From assembly GCA_024364735.1 (NCBI GenBank), contig JAGFNQ010000845.1, positions 62,001 to 126,000 on the forward strand: a stretch of DNA of 64,000 bases, in the 5' to 3' direction. The position numbers and the translations under genes are program-made. How positions within the stretch are numbered: position 1 is the first letter of the stretch; each line of letters opens with the position of its first letter. Below the pieces are notes generated by a model. It did no database searches. It saw nothing but the letters and a program-made list of their open reading frames with translations, and was not told the DNA's origin. This DNA is from Boesenbergia rotunda. Taxonomy: Eukaryota > Streptophyta > Magnoliopsida > Zingiberales > Zingiberaceae. Below are positions 10,900 to 25,100 of this stretch, piece after piece.

Positions 10900-11349
10900 G
10901 ATCTCCTGCGGACCGTACGGTACGAACCTCGTGCAGACCACGACGCCAGACCGATCAGGGAGTTTCCTGATCGGTCACGGATGAGGCGCTGTGCTCCCGT
11001 GTCCCAACTCGCCGACGAGTCCACCGGCGGCCTTCAGTCGCCACCCCCGAACAAAACTATACCCCGGGAGGGTGCGGTGTACCCTAGGGGGTACGGGTGA
11101 ACCCGTCGGGGTACGCTCCCGTCGAGGTACACTCCCGAACCCCTCAATGACCAATCAGACTCACGGGGAAGGGCGGCGTTGCCGATTAGCAGGTTGTTGA
11201 TCTGTCCCTGACCGATCAACAACCTGCTGTTCGGTCAAGGGATAGCAGGTTGCTGATCCCTTGAACGATCAACAAGTTGCTGATCGGTCACGGTGACTCA
11301 TTAGGCGTTATCGCGTACGCGGTCAGCACAGCGCGGCCCGCAAGAGATC
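10900..11349. mobile_element. 450-bp GC-rich TIR element (MITE-like)
   Basis: The left end GATCTCCTGCGGACCG is matched by the reverse complement of the right end, GATCTCTTGCGGGCCG, two differences in 16. The interior is GC-rich with palindromic GATCAGG...CCTGATC and multiple GATCAACAA...TGTTGATC units at 11190-11290. A central block around 11010-11110 (CCACCGGCGGCCTTCAGTCG and ACTATACCCCGGGAGG) closely resembles the core of the element at 10043-10432. No ORF of substance. A (TA)n tract abuts the left end. Confidence 0.65.
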
Positions 11350-11958
11350 AAAATTACACACACACGGATTACATGTTGCAGACTCATTTTGTGTCATAGC
11401 TAAATTTTTTTAGCTTAAACACTATAATCTAATTGGAAAATATAAACCCTATAAGTAAAATTTTAATATTTTTTAACTTGAACACTATAGCTATAACCTA
11501 ATTGAGAAGCCTAAGTATATTATATGTATTTAGGGTTTAAGATTTTAAAATTTAGGAGTTGGATTATAGTGAGTTTGAGCTAATAAAATTTTCCCTCTAG
11601 GGTTTACATTTCCCTCTTGATTATAATATTCAAGATATAATTTATATTTGAGAAAATATTAATTAAAAAATTAAACTAAAGGCGTTTCAATCATTTAAAA
11701 AAACTCGAAGGCATCTCCAACGTAATTAGAGGCATCTTCGGTCAAGGCACGAACGAATCCATATCATTTGGTTTATATATGCTACGGATCGGTCTGTGCG
11801 GACTTTTAGGACGTGAGAGTCGAGACACTTGAAAGTGATCTGAGCATCCCGAGTGAATTAGAGTCAAGGCGCCAGGATCATTTCGAATACCCTGACTCAC
11901 TTAGGTCCATAGTGAAGATCTGCACGGACAGTTCCTAATATATTAAAAAATATACAAA
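11350..11958. other. AT-rich spacer upstream of CAMTA4
   Basis: No gene is seen. It holds a (CA)4 run near 11357 and a third diverged copy of the AT-rich repeat phrase from 9765-10042. The first copy of a GTCAAGGCGCC-GGATCATTTCG phrase is near 11862, repeated near 11999. Confidence 0.4.
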
Positions 11959-11959
11959 A

Positions 11960-12057
11960 ATGATTCTAACGGCTGTGAACCTGTGTTGGGTCCATAGTCA
12001 AGGCGCCTGGATCATTTCGTACACATGATTCTAACGGCTGTGGACCTGTGTTGGGTC
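11960..12057. repeat. 33-bp direct repeat in the CAMTA4 upstream region
   Basis: Copy 1 (11960-11992) and copy 2 (12025-12057) share ATGATTCTAACGGCTGTG then one mismatch (A/G) then ACCTGTGTTGGGTC, in a 65-bp unit. They end about 300 bp before the CAMTA4 start codon, within the probable promoter or leader region. Confidence 0.8.
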
Positions 12058-12354
12058 TTGCAAATGGCAGGCGGACGTACACATCGATCGAGTGCCATTG
12101 CAGCAACGCTGCCGCTCGTATAAACAAGAGTCTATGCGACAACGTCTACTTCCATCACCTCCCAAAAATGACGTTTTTTCAAGTCTCTCCCATCCATTAC
12201 GAGTTTCCTATCGACTCCAATTCCTTTCCTCGGTGATCTTCTTCTGCTTCCTTTGTGAATCCCTTCACTTTCCCCTCTCCTTTTCTGGGCCTCGCTTGAT
12301 TGGAACAACTGCAGCCGGCGGCCGGCATCGGAGCTGTTCCCTTGGGCTCGGGCG

Positions 12355-15300
12355 ATGCAGCACGGTACGAACTGAACTGATCTCTCCTTGTTTGTTTCTA
12401 TACTCTTTGGTTTGGTCATGCCTTTGTCGACTTCAGTTCTCTTCTTGGCCTCTCGCCTTTGTACACCCGATTTCTCGAGGAACGAATCTCGAGGAATTCG
12501 GGGTCTGAGTTGTTGTGGCGCGGGTTGTTTCTCGAAACGAAAAGATTGGTTTTGTACATTATGTGATAGCAGTTAGCGTCACCTTGCATTTTTGGTGCCT
12601 TTTGGATGAAGCAGTGTTACTTAGGGTAGCATGCTTCCCCCTCTTTGTTGAACATTTAAGTGAAGTTTGATTTCGATGAATTAGTTTGCTGCTTTGGTTG
12701 TATTTTTCGACAAAACATGGATTCTAGTTAAAGATGGAGTTTTTAGATTGTAATTAGGAACTCTATTTGAATGCTCCGACTTGTGCTAGCTTGAATTACC
12801 GACATCTAGTTCGCTTCTATTCACGTATGTTTAGAGTTGTAGGAGTTAGATGTCTGTTTCTTTCTTTCACTTGCTAGATGACCATTGGCCTTTTCCAGGT
12901 TTCGATATTGATGTGCTTCGCCAAGAAGCTCAAAAACGATGGTTGAAAGCTTCTGAAGTGCATTTCATCTTAAAAAATTACGAGCGCTTTCCTCTCTCTC
13001 CAGAGCCACCCCACCTTCCACTTAGTAAAAGATGTTTTTTTATACTTGTAGAATTCAGCATTTTTTATTAATGTTCCATTCCTATTATTTAATGCCCGGA
13101 ATCTGGTTTATTCGCCAGGTGGTTCTTTGTTTCTTTTCAATCGTAAAGTACTAAGGTTTTTCCGTAAGGATGGACATGCGTGGCGGAGGAAGAAAGATGG
13201 AAAAACCATTGGGGAAGCACATGAGAGACTTAAGGTTAGTTGAAGGACCTGGTCCTTGTTTTATGAACAATTTTGCTCTTATCACACTACAAATATCAGG
13301 GTACAGTTATTGTTGGACGTGGGAGAAGGGTGGATTGTTTTGTTGTTACTCCCCTAGTTAGGATGAGTCTCTGTTGCACTTCATTCCACAAGTTAGGAAT
13401 AGAACCATGTTCCTCTTCATTCCCCAGTTTAGGAAGAGAGTTGCGTTTTTCATTCCACTATTTAGGGCACCACAACTAATTTTGCAGGACATCGTGTGGA
13501 GTGATACAGACACCTTCTACATGTTTCATAGGTTTATGGAACACAAGGTGCTGCAACATGAGCAATTTCCAGCATTTGTAACCATTAGTTTTCCAAATGA
13601 ATTAGTTAAGGGAAGCATATGTCATTGTTATGATTCTATGAAGTAATTTATAGGCCTAGCTTACTTTATATGCCTCCAGAATGGTCCTATTTTGACATAA
13701 ACAGTCACTTCCTCGTTAGATTAGTCAGGCGGTCCTAGCTCTAGCAATAGCATGAGACAGCAGTAAGTTAAGGTATATATTGAAGCTATATGTCAGCAAA
13801 CGGTGTGAGATCTTTGGAATATCATGCCGATAATTGGTGTTGTAGCAACTATTTGGGAATCCGGCTCCAAAAAATCTAGTGACTATTTCATGATAGCATA
13901 CCTTACCAATGTTAAAAATGGTACTAATTTGAGACCAAGGCGTGTTCCTTTGTTGGATGATCATCAAATACTTCTCAAGTTTTAGCTGTTTGGACCTTGT
14001 GGTGGGAAAGATCTTTATTACCAGAGGCCTCTAGTGTCCTCATATAGCATGCCTTCTTTTAGTTGGTTGTGCATCGGATTCATAACATTGCCCCCTCTCC
14101 ACTCTAACGGAATGGGCAATATCTGTAGTCAATTTCATGGAGGATGTATTACAGATTTTTCTATATGGTTCATTCTACCCCAGGAATGAGCTGAGGAGAA
14201 TAAACTTGCTTTCCGGCTTGCAAGTTATGCATCCAATTTTGCTGGTGATATTGGGTACCATTCTTGCTTGAGGGGTTTTCTGTCTCGAAATTATGACCCT
14301 AAACATATAATTTGTAGCATAGCCATCATCAGTCTGAAATCTATGCAAGCTTTGGAAACTAGATCATTTTACACAAAATTGCAGCAGAGTTATATTGTTC
14401 AATTTCATTTTAGTCCATTGGTCGATTCATATCCCTTCACAATAATTTTGAGCATGAATCAAAATCTCATTCCGTATGCCATCCATTTTGGGTGACACTA
14501 ACATGGACCATCTAGCTGACCAATGAGATATTTTACACTCGACATGGATGACTCCAACTTTTGAATACAAGTTAAATGTCACAGACAACTAAGGTGGATC
14601 TCTAAGGTAGAGATTGAGTCTGCGTGAGGTAGAAATCTGCTCTTGCATTGAACATAGATTAAAGGGAGGAGTCCTGCCAATTGATGGATCACCGTTCTTT
14701 CTTTTCTTGTTCTTCTGTCGAGAGAGATAGAAACAGTGGATGAGCATGTGGCTGTGAGTGTGGTTCTATCAGCACCAACCTGTACTGTCATATTACATCC
14801 CATTCAGTATGAAATCTGTCTATCCACCAATACCTAGGTCTAGAATGACAATATAAACTTGATTGGGTTTCTAGAAAAGATAATAATATTCAAAGATCGA
14901 CTAGGTGTAACTTTAATGGATGATAAAATGCAAGAAATTTGGTTAAGATACTTGAACATATTCAAAGACAATTAACATATGCTATAGTTATGAGTAACAT
15001 GGGTTGGCTATTTACTTGTAGCTTATGTTTTCAAGATTAGTGAGTATCCTATTTAACTTAAGACTCCATTCATGGATAAATCTACCAGTTGACTAACATG
15101 GGGAATAGGTTGGCTTTTTACTTTTAGTTTATGTTTTCCAGATTAGTGATATCCAATTTAACTTGACATGTCAGCCATGTACAAATCTACCACTAGCAAT
15201 AATCAAAGAAAATACCCTCCTCAAGTTCTAGTTCATGCTGTTGGAGATTCTAGATTTGTCATCTGTTAGATAAAGAGAGAAAGCATGTTATAATTCATTA

Positions 15301-17708
15301 TGATAAGGTGTAATCTATAGAGAAAAGAGTAAGTGAAGACCCTGGTAGTGGTAAGATGATTTGAGCATTTGCAAATAAGGCCTAAAGAGGCTTAGAAAAG
15401 TACTAAAACCTTTTTCTTTTAATTTGACAAATGATATTGCCCTAAATATTTTTTACTTGTTCTAAAATATGATGACTCTATCCTTATTATTATTTTTTTT
15501 TTTTAAAAAAAGATTGGAGTGACTGTGTGTCACACTCTTCATATAAAAAGTTGAAACTGAACATATGAGACACAAAATCAATCATTCGCCTATACATTAA
15601 ATAGTAATTGATATACTTCTCAACAAAACCTTGATCAGATGATGTGACGACTTGCTTAACTCATATTCTAGATGTAGTCATCCTTTCATAGGATCCGTAG
15701 TAGTTTTCTTTTAATTACATGGGGACCTTGATACTTATAAAAATTAGAGATCTTTTCCAAGTATGTAGGAAATCTAGACTTTATCATAATGAAAATTGTG
15801 ACTTTATGAGCGCATTCTTATTAGTCTAATAAAGATTTTAGGGGGTTTGTTGCATATTATGCTGGTCAACATATTTCAATATATTTATCATGTATTCATG
15901 ACAAAGTTGTGCATAAATATTTGCAGTCAAAACCAATGTTGAGTAAAAGATATGTTTTAAGATAATGTGGACATGAAGTTAGTCAAGCTCAATCTGTGGC
16001 GTTAGGAGAGGCGGAGGCAGATTATGGGGTATTTCTTAGAGACAAACAAAATAGAAATTGATTATATTTTATTTCTGTTGTTTTCCTATTTGTGAGAAAG
16101 ATCCATGTATTCATATTGCTGACAAATAGTTATTACAATATGGATAGTTATCATTGTCATTATTGGTTCAATAAATAAAGCATGCCTTGTTTATAGGGAA
16201 AAAGTGAAAAGGGCGCCTTTTTTTTTTAAATCATCAAGATGACGTCCTATTTTGATTTTTTACCAAAAGGGTGGCCCACCCCCATATGCAATTACCCAAC
16301 TACCCTCCACTATACAATGGTAGTAGTTATTCCAATTATTATCTGTCTCCTATTTTCCCTGTCTAAATCGGCGCATTGTAGCAACTACAAACCCTTAACT
16401 GCTATAACTGAGCTGCCACACAATTGTAGCAGTTACGGTTCCATAGTTGCTATACAGTTGTAGCAGCTATGGTTTCATAGTTGCTACTGGAATTTTTTTT
16501 AAGACTAAACTTGTTCAGAGCCTCCAAAAAAAAAATTTAAACGACGTTTTTTTAGCCTGAAACCAAGCTGTTATGAGTTTCACCCCATAATCAGTTGTAG
16601 ATCTCTGAACGAGCTTGGATTTGATATGTTGTGTGTCCCGTGGTTCAACCTGAGTCAAAAATGATGATCTCTCAAAGTTTAGGATTTAACATTCATAGTA
16701 GCTACGAACCCTAACTACTATAACATGAATATTGAACCCTAAACATAGCTACTACAACGTGAATGTTAATCCTAAACTTTGAGATACAATAACTTTTGAC
16801 TCGGGCTGAATCACGAGATGCACACATATCAAATCGAAGCTCATTCAGAGATCTACAACTAATTATGGAGTGGAACTTATAACGGTCTGGTTTCAGGCTC
16901 AAAAAATGTCATTTAAATCCTTTTTGGAGGCTCTGAACAATTTTATTCTTAATTTTTTTCCATATTGTAGTAGCTACGAAATCGTAGCTGCTACAACTGT
17001 GTAGCAACTACGGAACCATAGCTTTGTGGCACCTCAGTTGTAGCAGCTACGAAACTATTGCTACTACTACTGTATAGCATCTATGGTTTCATAGATGCTA
17101 CAATACGCTCGATTTAGGTGGAGGAATTGGATAATAATGAGAATAGTATTGGAGGACGGATTTAACAAGGAGTGGGGCATCCTGTTGATAGAAAATCAAC
17201 ATAGACCACCTCTTTGACAATTTGGTAAAAAAGGGATGTCCTTTTGACTTTTGCCCTTGTTTATGGCTCTCTAATAGAGAACCATTATGAACAATACTTT
17301 AGTTGTACTAAGATTTATTTCTTATTATTGATAATGGAATATACTCTTTGAAATAAAAGTATAAGACATTGACCCTATTTATACTTTGAAATAATAAACT
17401 TCTATTTCGTGCACCTGACCTGGTTTTATCAGCGTCACACATGAGGCTCTATTGTAAATATCTTGTCTTCTTGGTTTGTTAATAAAATTTGCATTGTAGT
17501 ATTTTCTATTTATCCTATTTTTCATTTTTTGTACAATGTGTCTGTTTTTATGAGAAATTTATTGTTTTTGTTCTTTTTTTTTGTAGGTTGGAAATGTAGA
17601 TGCTTTGAGTTGTTATTATGCCCATGGGGAGCAAAATCCTTACTTCCAGAGGCGTAGCTATTGGATGCTGGATCCGTAAGTTCACACCATATTGAACTTT
17701 ATATATAT

Positions 17709-17752
<44 letters not shown>

Positions 17753-20700
17753 CATCAATTGCCATGCAAATGTTTTGGATTTTTTTTTAAATAAAATGGC
17801 AGTCCAGTACACTAAGCTGCCGCTAATGCGGGGTCTTGAGGAAATTCCTATTGTACACAGTCTTACCTTGCATTGTAAGAGACTGTTTCGGCGACTTAAA
17901 CCCATAACTACTAGGCCACATAACAACAACTTTAACATTGTGCCAATGTTCTCTTTCAAATGTTTTGGATTTTGATTCACAGTATATTGCAAGTGACTCT
18001 TTAAATTCCGTTTACTTTCTAGCAAACTCTTGCCATATTAGACAGACCTGCCACGATAGTTGCTCTTATAATTCTAGTTTTAATGTAGGAAATTAACTAG
18101 GTCACTTGCCAATCATATGCAAAGATTATATCTCCATATTATATGTCCTTGAAGCAAGTAGATTTTTGGATGTTGACTATTGTAGTGATCTTCGTATTTA
18201 TGTTATGCACTCATGTCAACATAATACAAGTACAATATAGAGTTTAAAGGATATGTGTTTTGACTTAACTGATCTAGATTCAAGACTATCCATATTATTA
18301 GATAGATAAAGGGGGTTGAAACAGTCAAAAATATGCGTAACAAGACTATCCATGCTTGCTCTCAAGTTGAAATAGTGAAATTCACAAATGTGATAGTCCT
18401 ACATTAAAACGACAGTCCAGTGAAGCTCCTGTCAATGTGGGATCTTGAAGAAAGGTCGGACCATATTGGGTCTATTGTACGCAGTTTTACCTTGCATTGC
18501 AAGAGGTTGTTTCCATGACTCGAACTCGTGACTTTTAGATTACACAACAATAATTTTATTATTGCGACAAGACTCCCCTTCATGATAATCATGCATAATA
18601 AATAATTAAACATCCATTAGCTGAAAGCATTTAATTTCTTCAAGTCTTTTTACTATTAGGTTTTGTATCCGTTTATCAAATGTTGTCCTCTTTTGTAGGA
18701 TAACCATATTTCAACAATTATGATATTCATTAATGTTAACTTACCAATCTACCATTATTGTTTCTAATACTCAAACTCTTCATTTACTCCCTCAATACTC
18801 ATGTTGGATACCTACACAAGCATTGCCACTAAGTGAACACTCCATATTTCTATTACCCCAAATCTTAAATCCTAAAACCCTGAATCCTAAATCCTAATAT
18901 ATGTTCTTTCAGCTAGTCCATACAACTGCTATTTTACATATCATTGAATTCATTAATCTTTCTTGACGTAGATGTAAAAAATGGAGTTTTATTAATGTTC
19001 GCAAATGTCTATTGTGGATATTGACAGGATACCATCTAAACATTAATATTCCTCTAGATCTTTTCAAAATTCAAACTATTTACCTATTGTTAATGGACTC
19101 AAGTACTTTCTGGTATAATTGTTGTAATGTACTTAAATATTTCTTTTCAGGGAGTATGAGCACATTGTTCTTGTTCACTACAGAGAAGTGGATGAGGTTT
19201 GTTGCTCAAAGTCTTTTCACTCATTAAGTTGTCTATGCAAAAGATCAAAGAATAAATGATAGAAAGACTGTTAAAATGAAAGAAGCAGGCACATTACTAA
19301 GACAAGATGATATTTCATGTTTCTGCAACATGCCAATTGAGTGCTGTATCTGTTTATCACCATTTTTTTTTGTCACCCAGGGAAGATACGTTCCTGGATC
19401 AACCTCAAACTTCTCCATTGAGTCTTATTCAAATTTAAATCATACTTCAACAATTATTAACGCAGACAGAGGCTATATGTCTGGAACTACTGCATTATAT
19501 GAACCATCTCAGAGCACTCATAGTCAAGGATCAACAGAGGAAATCAATTCTAAGTTTGTCGTAGAGAACTTTGATGCGAATCACCATAATAAATTTGAAA
19601 GATTAGAAAATTCTGATAAAAATTCACAGCCAGAAGTCAACCACCTACTGCGGAATCTTGAAGCACAGCTCAGTTTGGATGATGATGATAATTCCATTTT
19701 CTTTAAAGAAAATCTACTAGAGTACCCTTGTGAGAATGATGATATACAAGTCCTAGAAGATTTTCCTAATGGAGGAACAGTGATTTCTTTAGCAGATGAA
19801 AACCTTCTCCTAGGATCAGATAGAGGACATCAAGTTACTGAAGTTGGAAAGCAGCAAAACTATGCCACTGTTCAGCTGCCAAAAATGTCAGGTAGTTTTG
19901 TAGATCCATCAATTGCTAAATTATTTGTCATGTTGTTTGAGATTTTATATATTCTCTCGACCTTTTAGTTTATGCTTTTATTCTGTTTGAATGCTTTTTG
20001 TAGCACATGAAAATTCCACAATAAGAGAACCAGAAATTTAATTGGCAAGTTCTGGGTCCTTGGTTCCACTGTCAACCTAAATAGGTCAATTGTTGAATGA
20101 CATGCCAACCAGAACATTGACTCAGTTGTGTCCATTACCAGACTGACATAGATGAAGCTACAAATTTATTAATTTTATTATAAACTATCAATTTAGGTAA
20201 TAAAGGGAGCAACCTGGAGCACGAAGCTTCTGCCAATGCAAGGTCGTGGAAAGCGTCAGATCACATTAGGTCTGTTATACGCAGTCTTACCTTACATTGC
20301 AAGAGACTATTTCCACAGCTTGAACTTATGACCTCATAAGGTAGCAACTTTACCACCAAGACCGCTTTCAAATTTAGGTAATGAAAAAGATTAATTAATT
20401 GTATCATGAAAACAAATTCCACAATACAAAGAAACATGTTACTTTTACTACATTATAATTTGTTGTATAGTTATAAATTGAATCAGAGATCAGGACAAAC
20501 TCCATATTGATATAAAAATTACTAATGCATAAGTAAAATGTAAAAATAAAATAATACTAGTTCATATGAGATTATTGTTGATATAAATTGAAATCATGGA
20601 TATGAAATTATTTTTTAAATGGAGGATCTTGTATTTTTTTAAATATATTTATTATTAGGGTAGGATAAATATGAAAAGGTATTATTTTCCTATCTCAAGT

Positions 20701-22124
20701 TTAATTATTTAGAATTGCAAATTAACATTTTTGATATTTCAAGCTATATGACAAATTGAACTGGCTTCATTGAAGAGTCATGGATATTACTCAACAAGAA
20801 GAGTATGATGATGAGAATACCATTAATAGGCTAAAGAGAAACGGAAAAGAGTCTCTGAAGGCTTGTGCTATCATTGTATGTCTCTTAGGCTAAAGGAAAA
20901 TTTTTATAAACTATCATATGATTACACCACTCTTTATATGTCAAAATGTTAGGCTATTAGAATCAACACACAAACACATGCTAAAAGTTAATGTAGCTGT
21001 GATGAGAATAATGAGAATGCTAAAACAGATGTTTCAAATTGCTAGAAAGGATTAAAAAAATACTAGTATGATAGGGCATAGCTCTGTAATGTTCAAATTG
21101 GAGAAAATAAATTGACATTGTATGTACATGTTCAAAGGTGCCAATAAATTTGAAGATAACTTGATTGATTTGAATATTTCTAGTGAACTGTATGAAATCA
21201 TTTGAGTCTACTTGTACATCTTTAATTGGTATTTTTTGGTATAAGATAGACAATCAAGTTCGATATGATATGTATCCTCTATTTACTTGAGTGTTGGATA
21301 TATGATTTTGGAATGAATTTTGTGGATGGAAAACAAGTTAAATTTTCTTGAACGTTGCTTCCTCTTACATGTGGTGGAAATGGAAGAAAACAAGGTTTTT
21401 GAGGTGTCAAATGACTAATTACTCAAATGCATTTTTTATTGGGCAAATTACACCTTATATTGATTTCTTATGAACTTCCTTTCCAATCCTCCGAAGACTA
21501 TGAATTGCAACACCAACATCATGCCCACAAAGGCACTGACTGAATGGTACTAATATAATTCGGGTATATTAAAGTATTTTCATCTTTCTTACCTTCCTTC
21601 CAGGTAAATAGAGGAACTTCAACATAAATTTCCATCCTCCCAAGTAAAAAACATGAAGAAAATTAAGATCCATCCTTATTGCTTGCTTCTACCTTTTAGG
21701 CCTACTCTACCTTTTATCATCTTAATAATTGGGCATTAGCAATATTTGCCTATAGTTTTTAAAGCATTATCAGCTGAGTTACTTTGTGAAAGAATCCCAC
21801 TACATTCTCAATGGCAAAAATGACACCGATCATCAAACAATGAATTCATTGATAGTTCGTATCAACTGTAGGTCTGTAGTTCTATATATATATACGCACA
21901 CACACACACATGAATTTTTTAAGCCGTAGACCGTATGCTGCGGTCGGCATCCTCGACAGCGTTGTTTCAATTTTTTTTTTTAAGCTCTCAGTTATCTCGG
22001 TTATGCCAATCAGATTTTACCTTTAGGGTTTAGGGGTTGAGTTATAGTATTAAACACACACACACAAAAATCAAACCGAAAAAATATTTAAGGTGTGTGC
22101 GGTGAGATCCTAAGGGTAACATTG

Positions 22125-22169
<45 letters not shown>

Positions 22170-25100
22170 AGTCACACATATCATTTTAAATAATTATTTT
22201 TGGTGTATTGTGTATACTGTGAAGCATCTTAGTTCTTATCTTCATAGCATTTGGCATTAAATTAAATATCTGCAATCTTCCTCCAGGTGACCATGAATCA
22301 CAACAAAATCAACCATTATACTTGGATTCTCCTTCGTGGACAGATGTACTCCAGCTAAGCTCAAAATCTGCAGGGATGGAGTCCCATGGAAGAAGTTCCA
22401 ATTTCTTGGCCTGCAATGGGATTCCTGATTCTTCAATTTCTAGAGTAAGTGCACTTGAAATTGGGTTTTGTCAACAACTTTATGTCATGAATAAGTAAGG
22501 AATAAGGAATCTTAACTCTCTTAGTTTGTTTGATATGGAACATAGAATTGTGCTGCCTCTCAAGGAGTTTTTGGTTCATAAAATAACCAAAGTATAGCTA
22601 TTCTATTACATTTATTTGTTTGACAATTCAAAAAGCTTCAGTATGCCATATTGTTTCCCCAGGGTCATCATTTTTTTCTGTACTTGTAGCGTTCTAAAGT
22701 CTTGTCAGTTAAGTGTTTGGTATGATTTCTACTTTCTGATCATTACCTTTCTATTGGAATAATATTCTTATATGTGTTCCACTACAGGATACGTTACCTA
22801 CATTTTCAGGCAGAGAGAATATGTCCATATATTCCTTTGGTGCATCTGAGAATTTGAGTTCTTGTACAGCAGAAGATAAACCAAATGGTCATGAAATTTC
22901 TGAGAGTGATTTACGTCTCCAACTATCTGCTACTAGAAGATTTCTTTTAGGTTCCAAGGACTCGATTGACTCACCTAGTGCTATTACCCAACTCAAGATG
23001 TTTGGAGAACACCATTCATCTGCAGAAGGTACTTTTGAAGCAAATGGTAGAAAAGAAAATAGCTCTGATTGGATTGAAACTATCCCCATAGCTCTGGGAA
23101 ACAATACAAATTCAGCAGATTTCTCTAGCATTCATTATCCTAGTCAATTTGGAGCTTCTCTTCCAACAGATTTAAGTTCGCAGAAAAGTCGTTTCAGCAT
23201 ATGTGAAGTTTCTCCAGAATGGGCATTTTCTTATGAGAGCACCAAGGCACACTTTTTTCTCTAGAATTTGTTTATAGCTGAACATGTTGCTGATACCTGA
23301 TATGAACTAGTGTTAACTGATGATTATATAGATCAATATAATAAAACTGGTTGGTTAATAGGATCAGAACATAAAAAAATGATTTCAATATTTTATTCTC
23401 AATTTTTTTAATAATTATATTGTCAAATATGCAGAACTACTTTTCTTTTAAAATACATAAACTATAAAGAGAACCATTTCAGGTTTTTGCAGCTTTAGTT
23501 ATTCTATTGAACTGAGTTATCATCAGTGATATTTTGACACAACAATATGGTGTTCAGGTTATCATTACAGGAGAGTTTCTTTGTGATCCACTGGAGTCTT
23601 CCTGGGCAGTCATGTTTGGTGACATCGAGGTTCCACTTGAAATTGTCCAAGAAGGTGTACTGCGTTGCCAGGCTCCTCGACATAGTACTGGTAAAGTCAC
23701 TCTGTGTATCACATCTGGGAACAGGGAGTCCTGCAGTGAGGTGCGAGAATTTGAATTTCGTGCTAATTTAACCACCTCTAGCTTTCTAGATCATTTATCC
23801 ATTGTTGGTACTGCAAAAGATTCTGAAGAAATATTGCTCCTTGCTAGACTTTCTCAAATGCTACTGTGTGAATATGATAATTCAACAATAGAAAAAGGTC
23901 CTATGGACAATCAAGTAGGGAAGTTTAGAAAACTTAAAGCAACAGATGAGCATTGGAAGCAAATTATTGAGGCGCTCAAAATTGGTTGCGATAATTCACT
24001 AGATACCAAAGACTGGATTATGCTAGAACTGTTAAAAGACAAGCTGCTGAACTGGTTGTTGATGAAACATCAAAACAACAAACAAGCAGACTGTTTATTA
24101 TCCAAGCAAGAACATGGCATTATACATCTTATTTCTGGTCTTGGATACGAGTGGGCTTTGAATCCCATTCTTGAGCATGGTGTTGGCATAAATTTCCGTG
24201 ATGAAAATGGATGGACGGCACTCCATTGGGCTGCATACTGTGGCAGGTAACTTAAATTGTTTGGTGTAAGCATTTATTGGTGATGAGGACTTAATGTGTC
24301 AGCTCTTTGGTTTGTGCTTACTATTTTGGACCAAGTATAATCTTGTTCCATACAGCAATGTTGCCTTTCTTTGCACAAATAATGATTTAGTCAAGTTTCC
24401 TGGACAAATAAGAAACTCTTTTACATCCAACATTTTGGTAACATTTAAATTTATAGATTATCTGCTGATATAGGTGAAACTATTTTACCTTGCAGAGAGA
24501 AAATGGTTGCTGCTCTTCTTGCTGCAGGCGCATCTGCTGAATTAGTCACAGATCCCACTGCACAAGATCCAGTCGGGAAAACACCAGGATTCCTAGCATC
24601 TGCTAGAGGCCACACGGGTCTTGCTGGATATCTCTCAGAAGCTGCTCTAACTAGTCATCTATCTTCTCTCACTATAGAAGAAAGTGAGATTTCCCAGGGT
24701 TCTTCTGAGGTGGAAGCAGAAAGAGCAGTCGAAAGCATATCTCAGAGGAGTATCAAAAAACATGGTGGAACTGAAGACGAACTTTCTCTGAAGGATTCAT
24801 TAGCAGCCGTAAGAAATGCAACTCTAGCTGCAGCGCGTATACAAGCTGCCTTCCGTGCGCATTCTTTTAGGAAGAGGCAGCAAAAGATTGCACTCAGTAT
24901 GAGTTGTGATGATTATGGCATGACTCCAAGAGATATACAAGGGCTATCAGCTGCGTCAAGGGTTCATAGGCCTTCTTATAGTTCACAAGATCAGAATTTC
25001 GATAGAGCAGCTCTATCTATCCAGAAAAAGTACCGGGGTTGGAAGGGGCGGAGAGATTTTCTTACTCTCCGCCGACATGTAGTGAATATACAGGTTCGCT

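Noticed and set aside
11311..11336. ACGCGG and GCGCGG, possible CAMTA-binding CGCG boxes upstream of CAMTA4 (autoregulation)
   Set aside because: Both lie inside the 450-bp GC-rich MITE-like element about 1 kb from the ATG, where such short strings are expected by composition.
12092..12508. 138-aa frame over the CAMTA4 first exon
   Set aside because: It is out of frame with the CG-1 domain and spans leader, donor site and intron.
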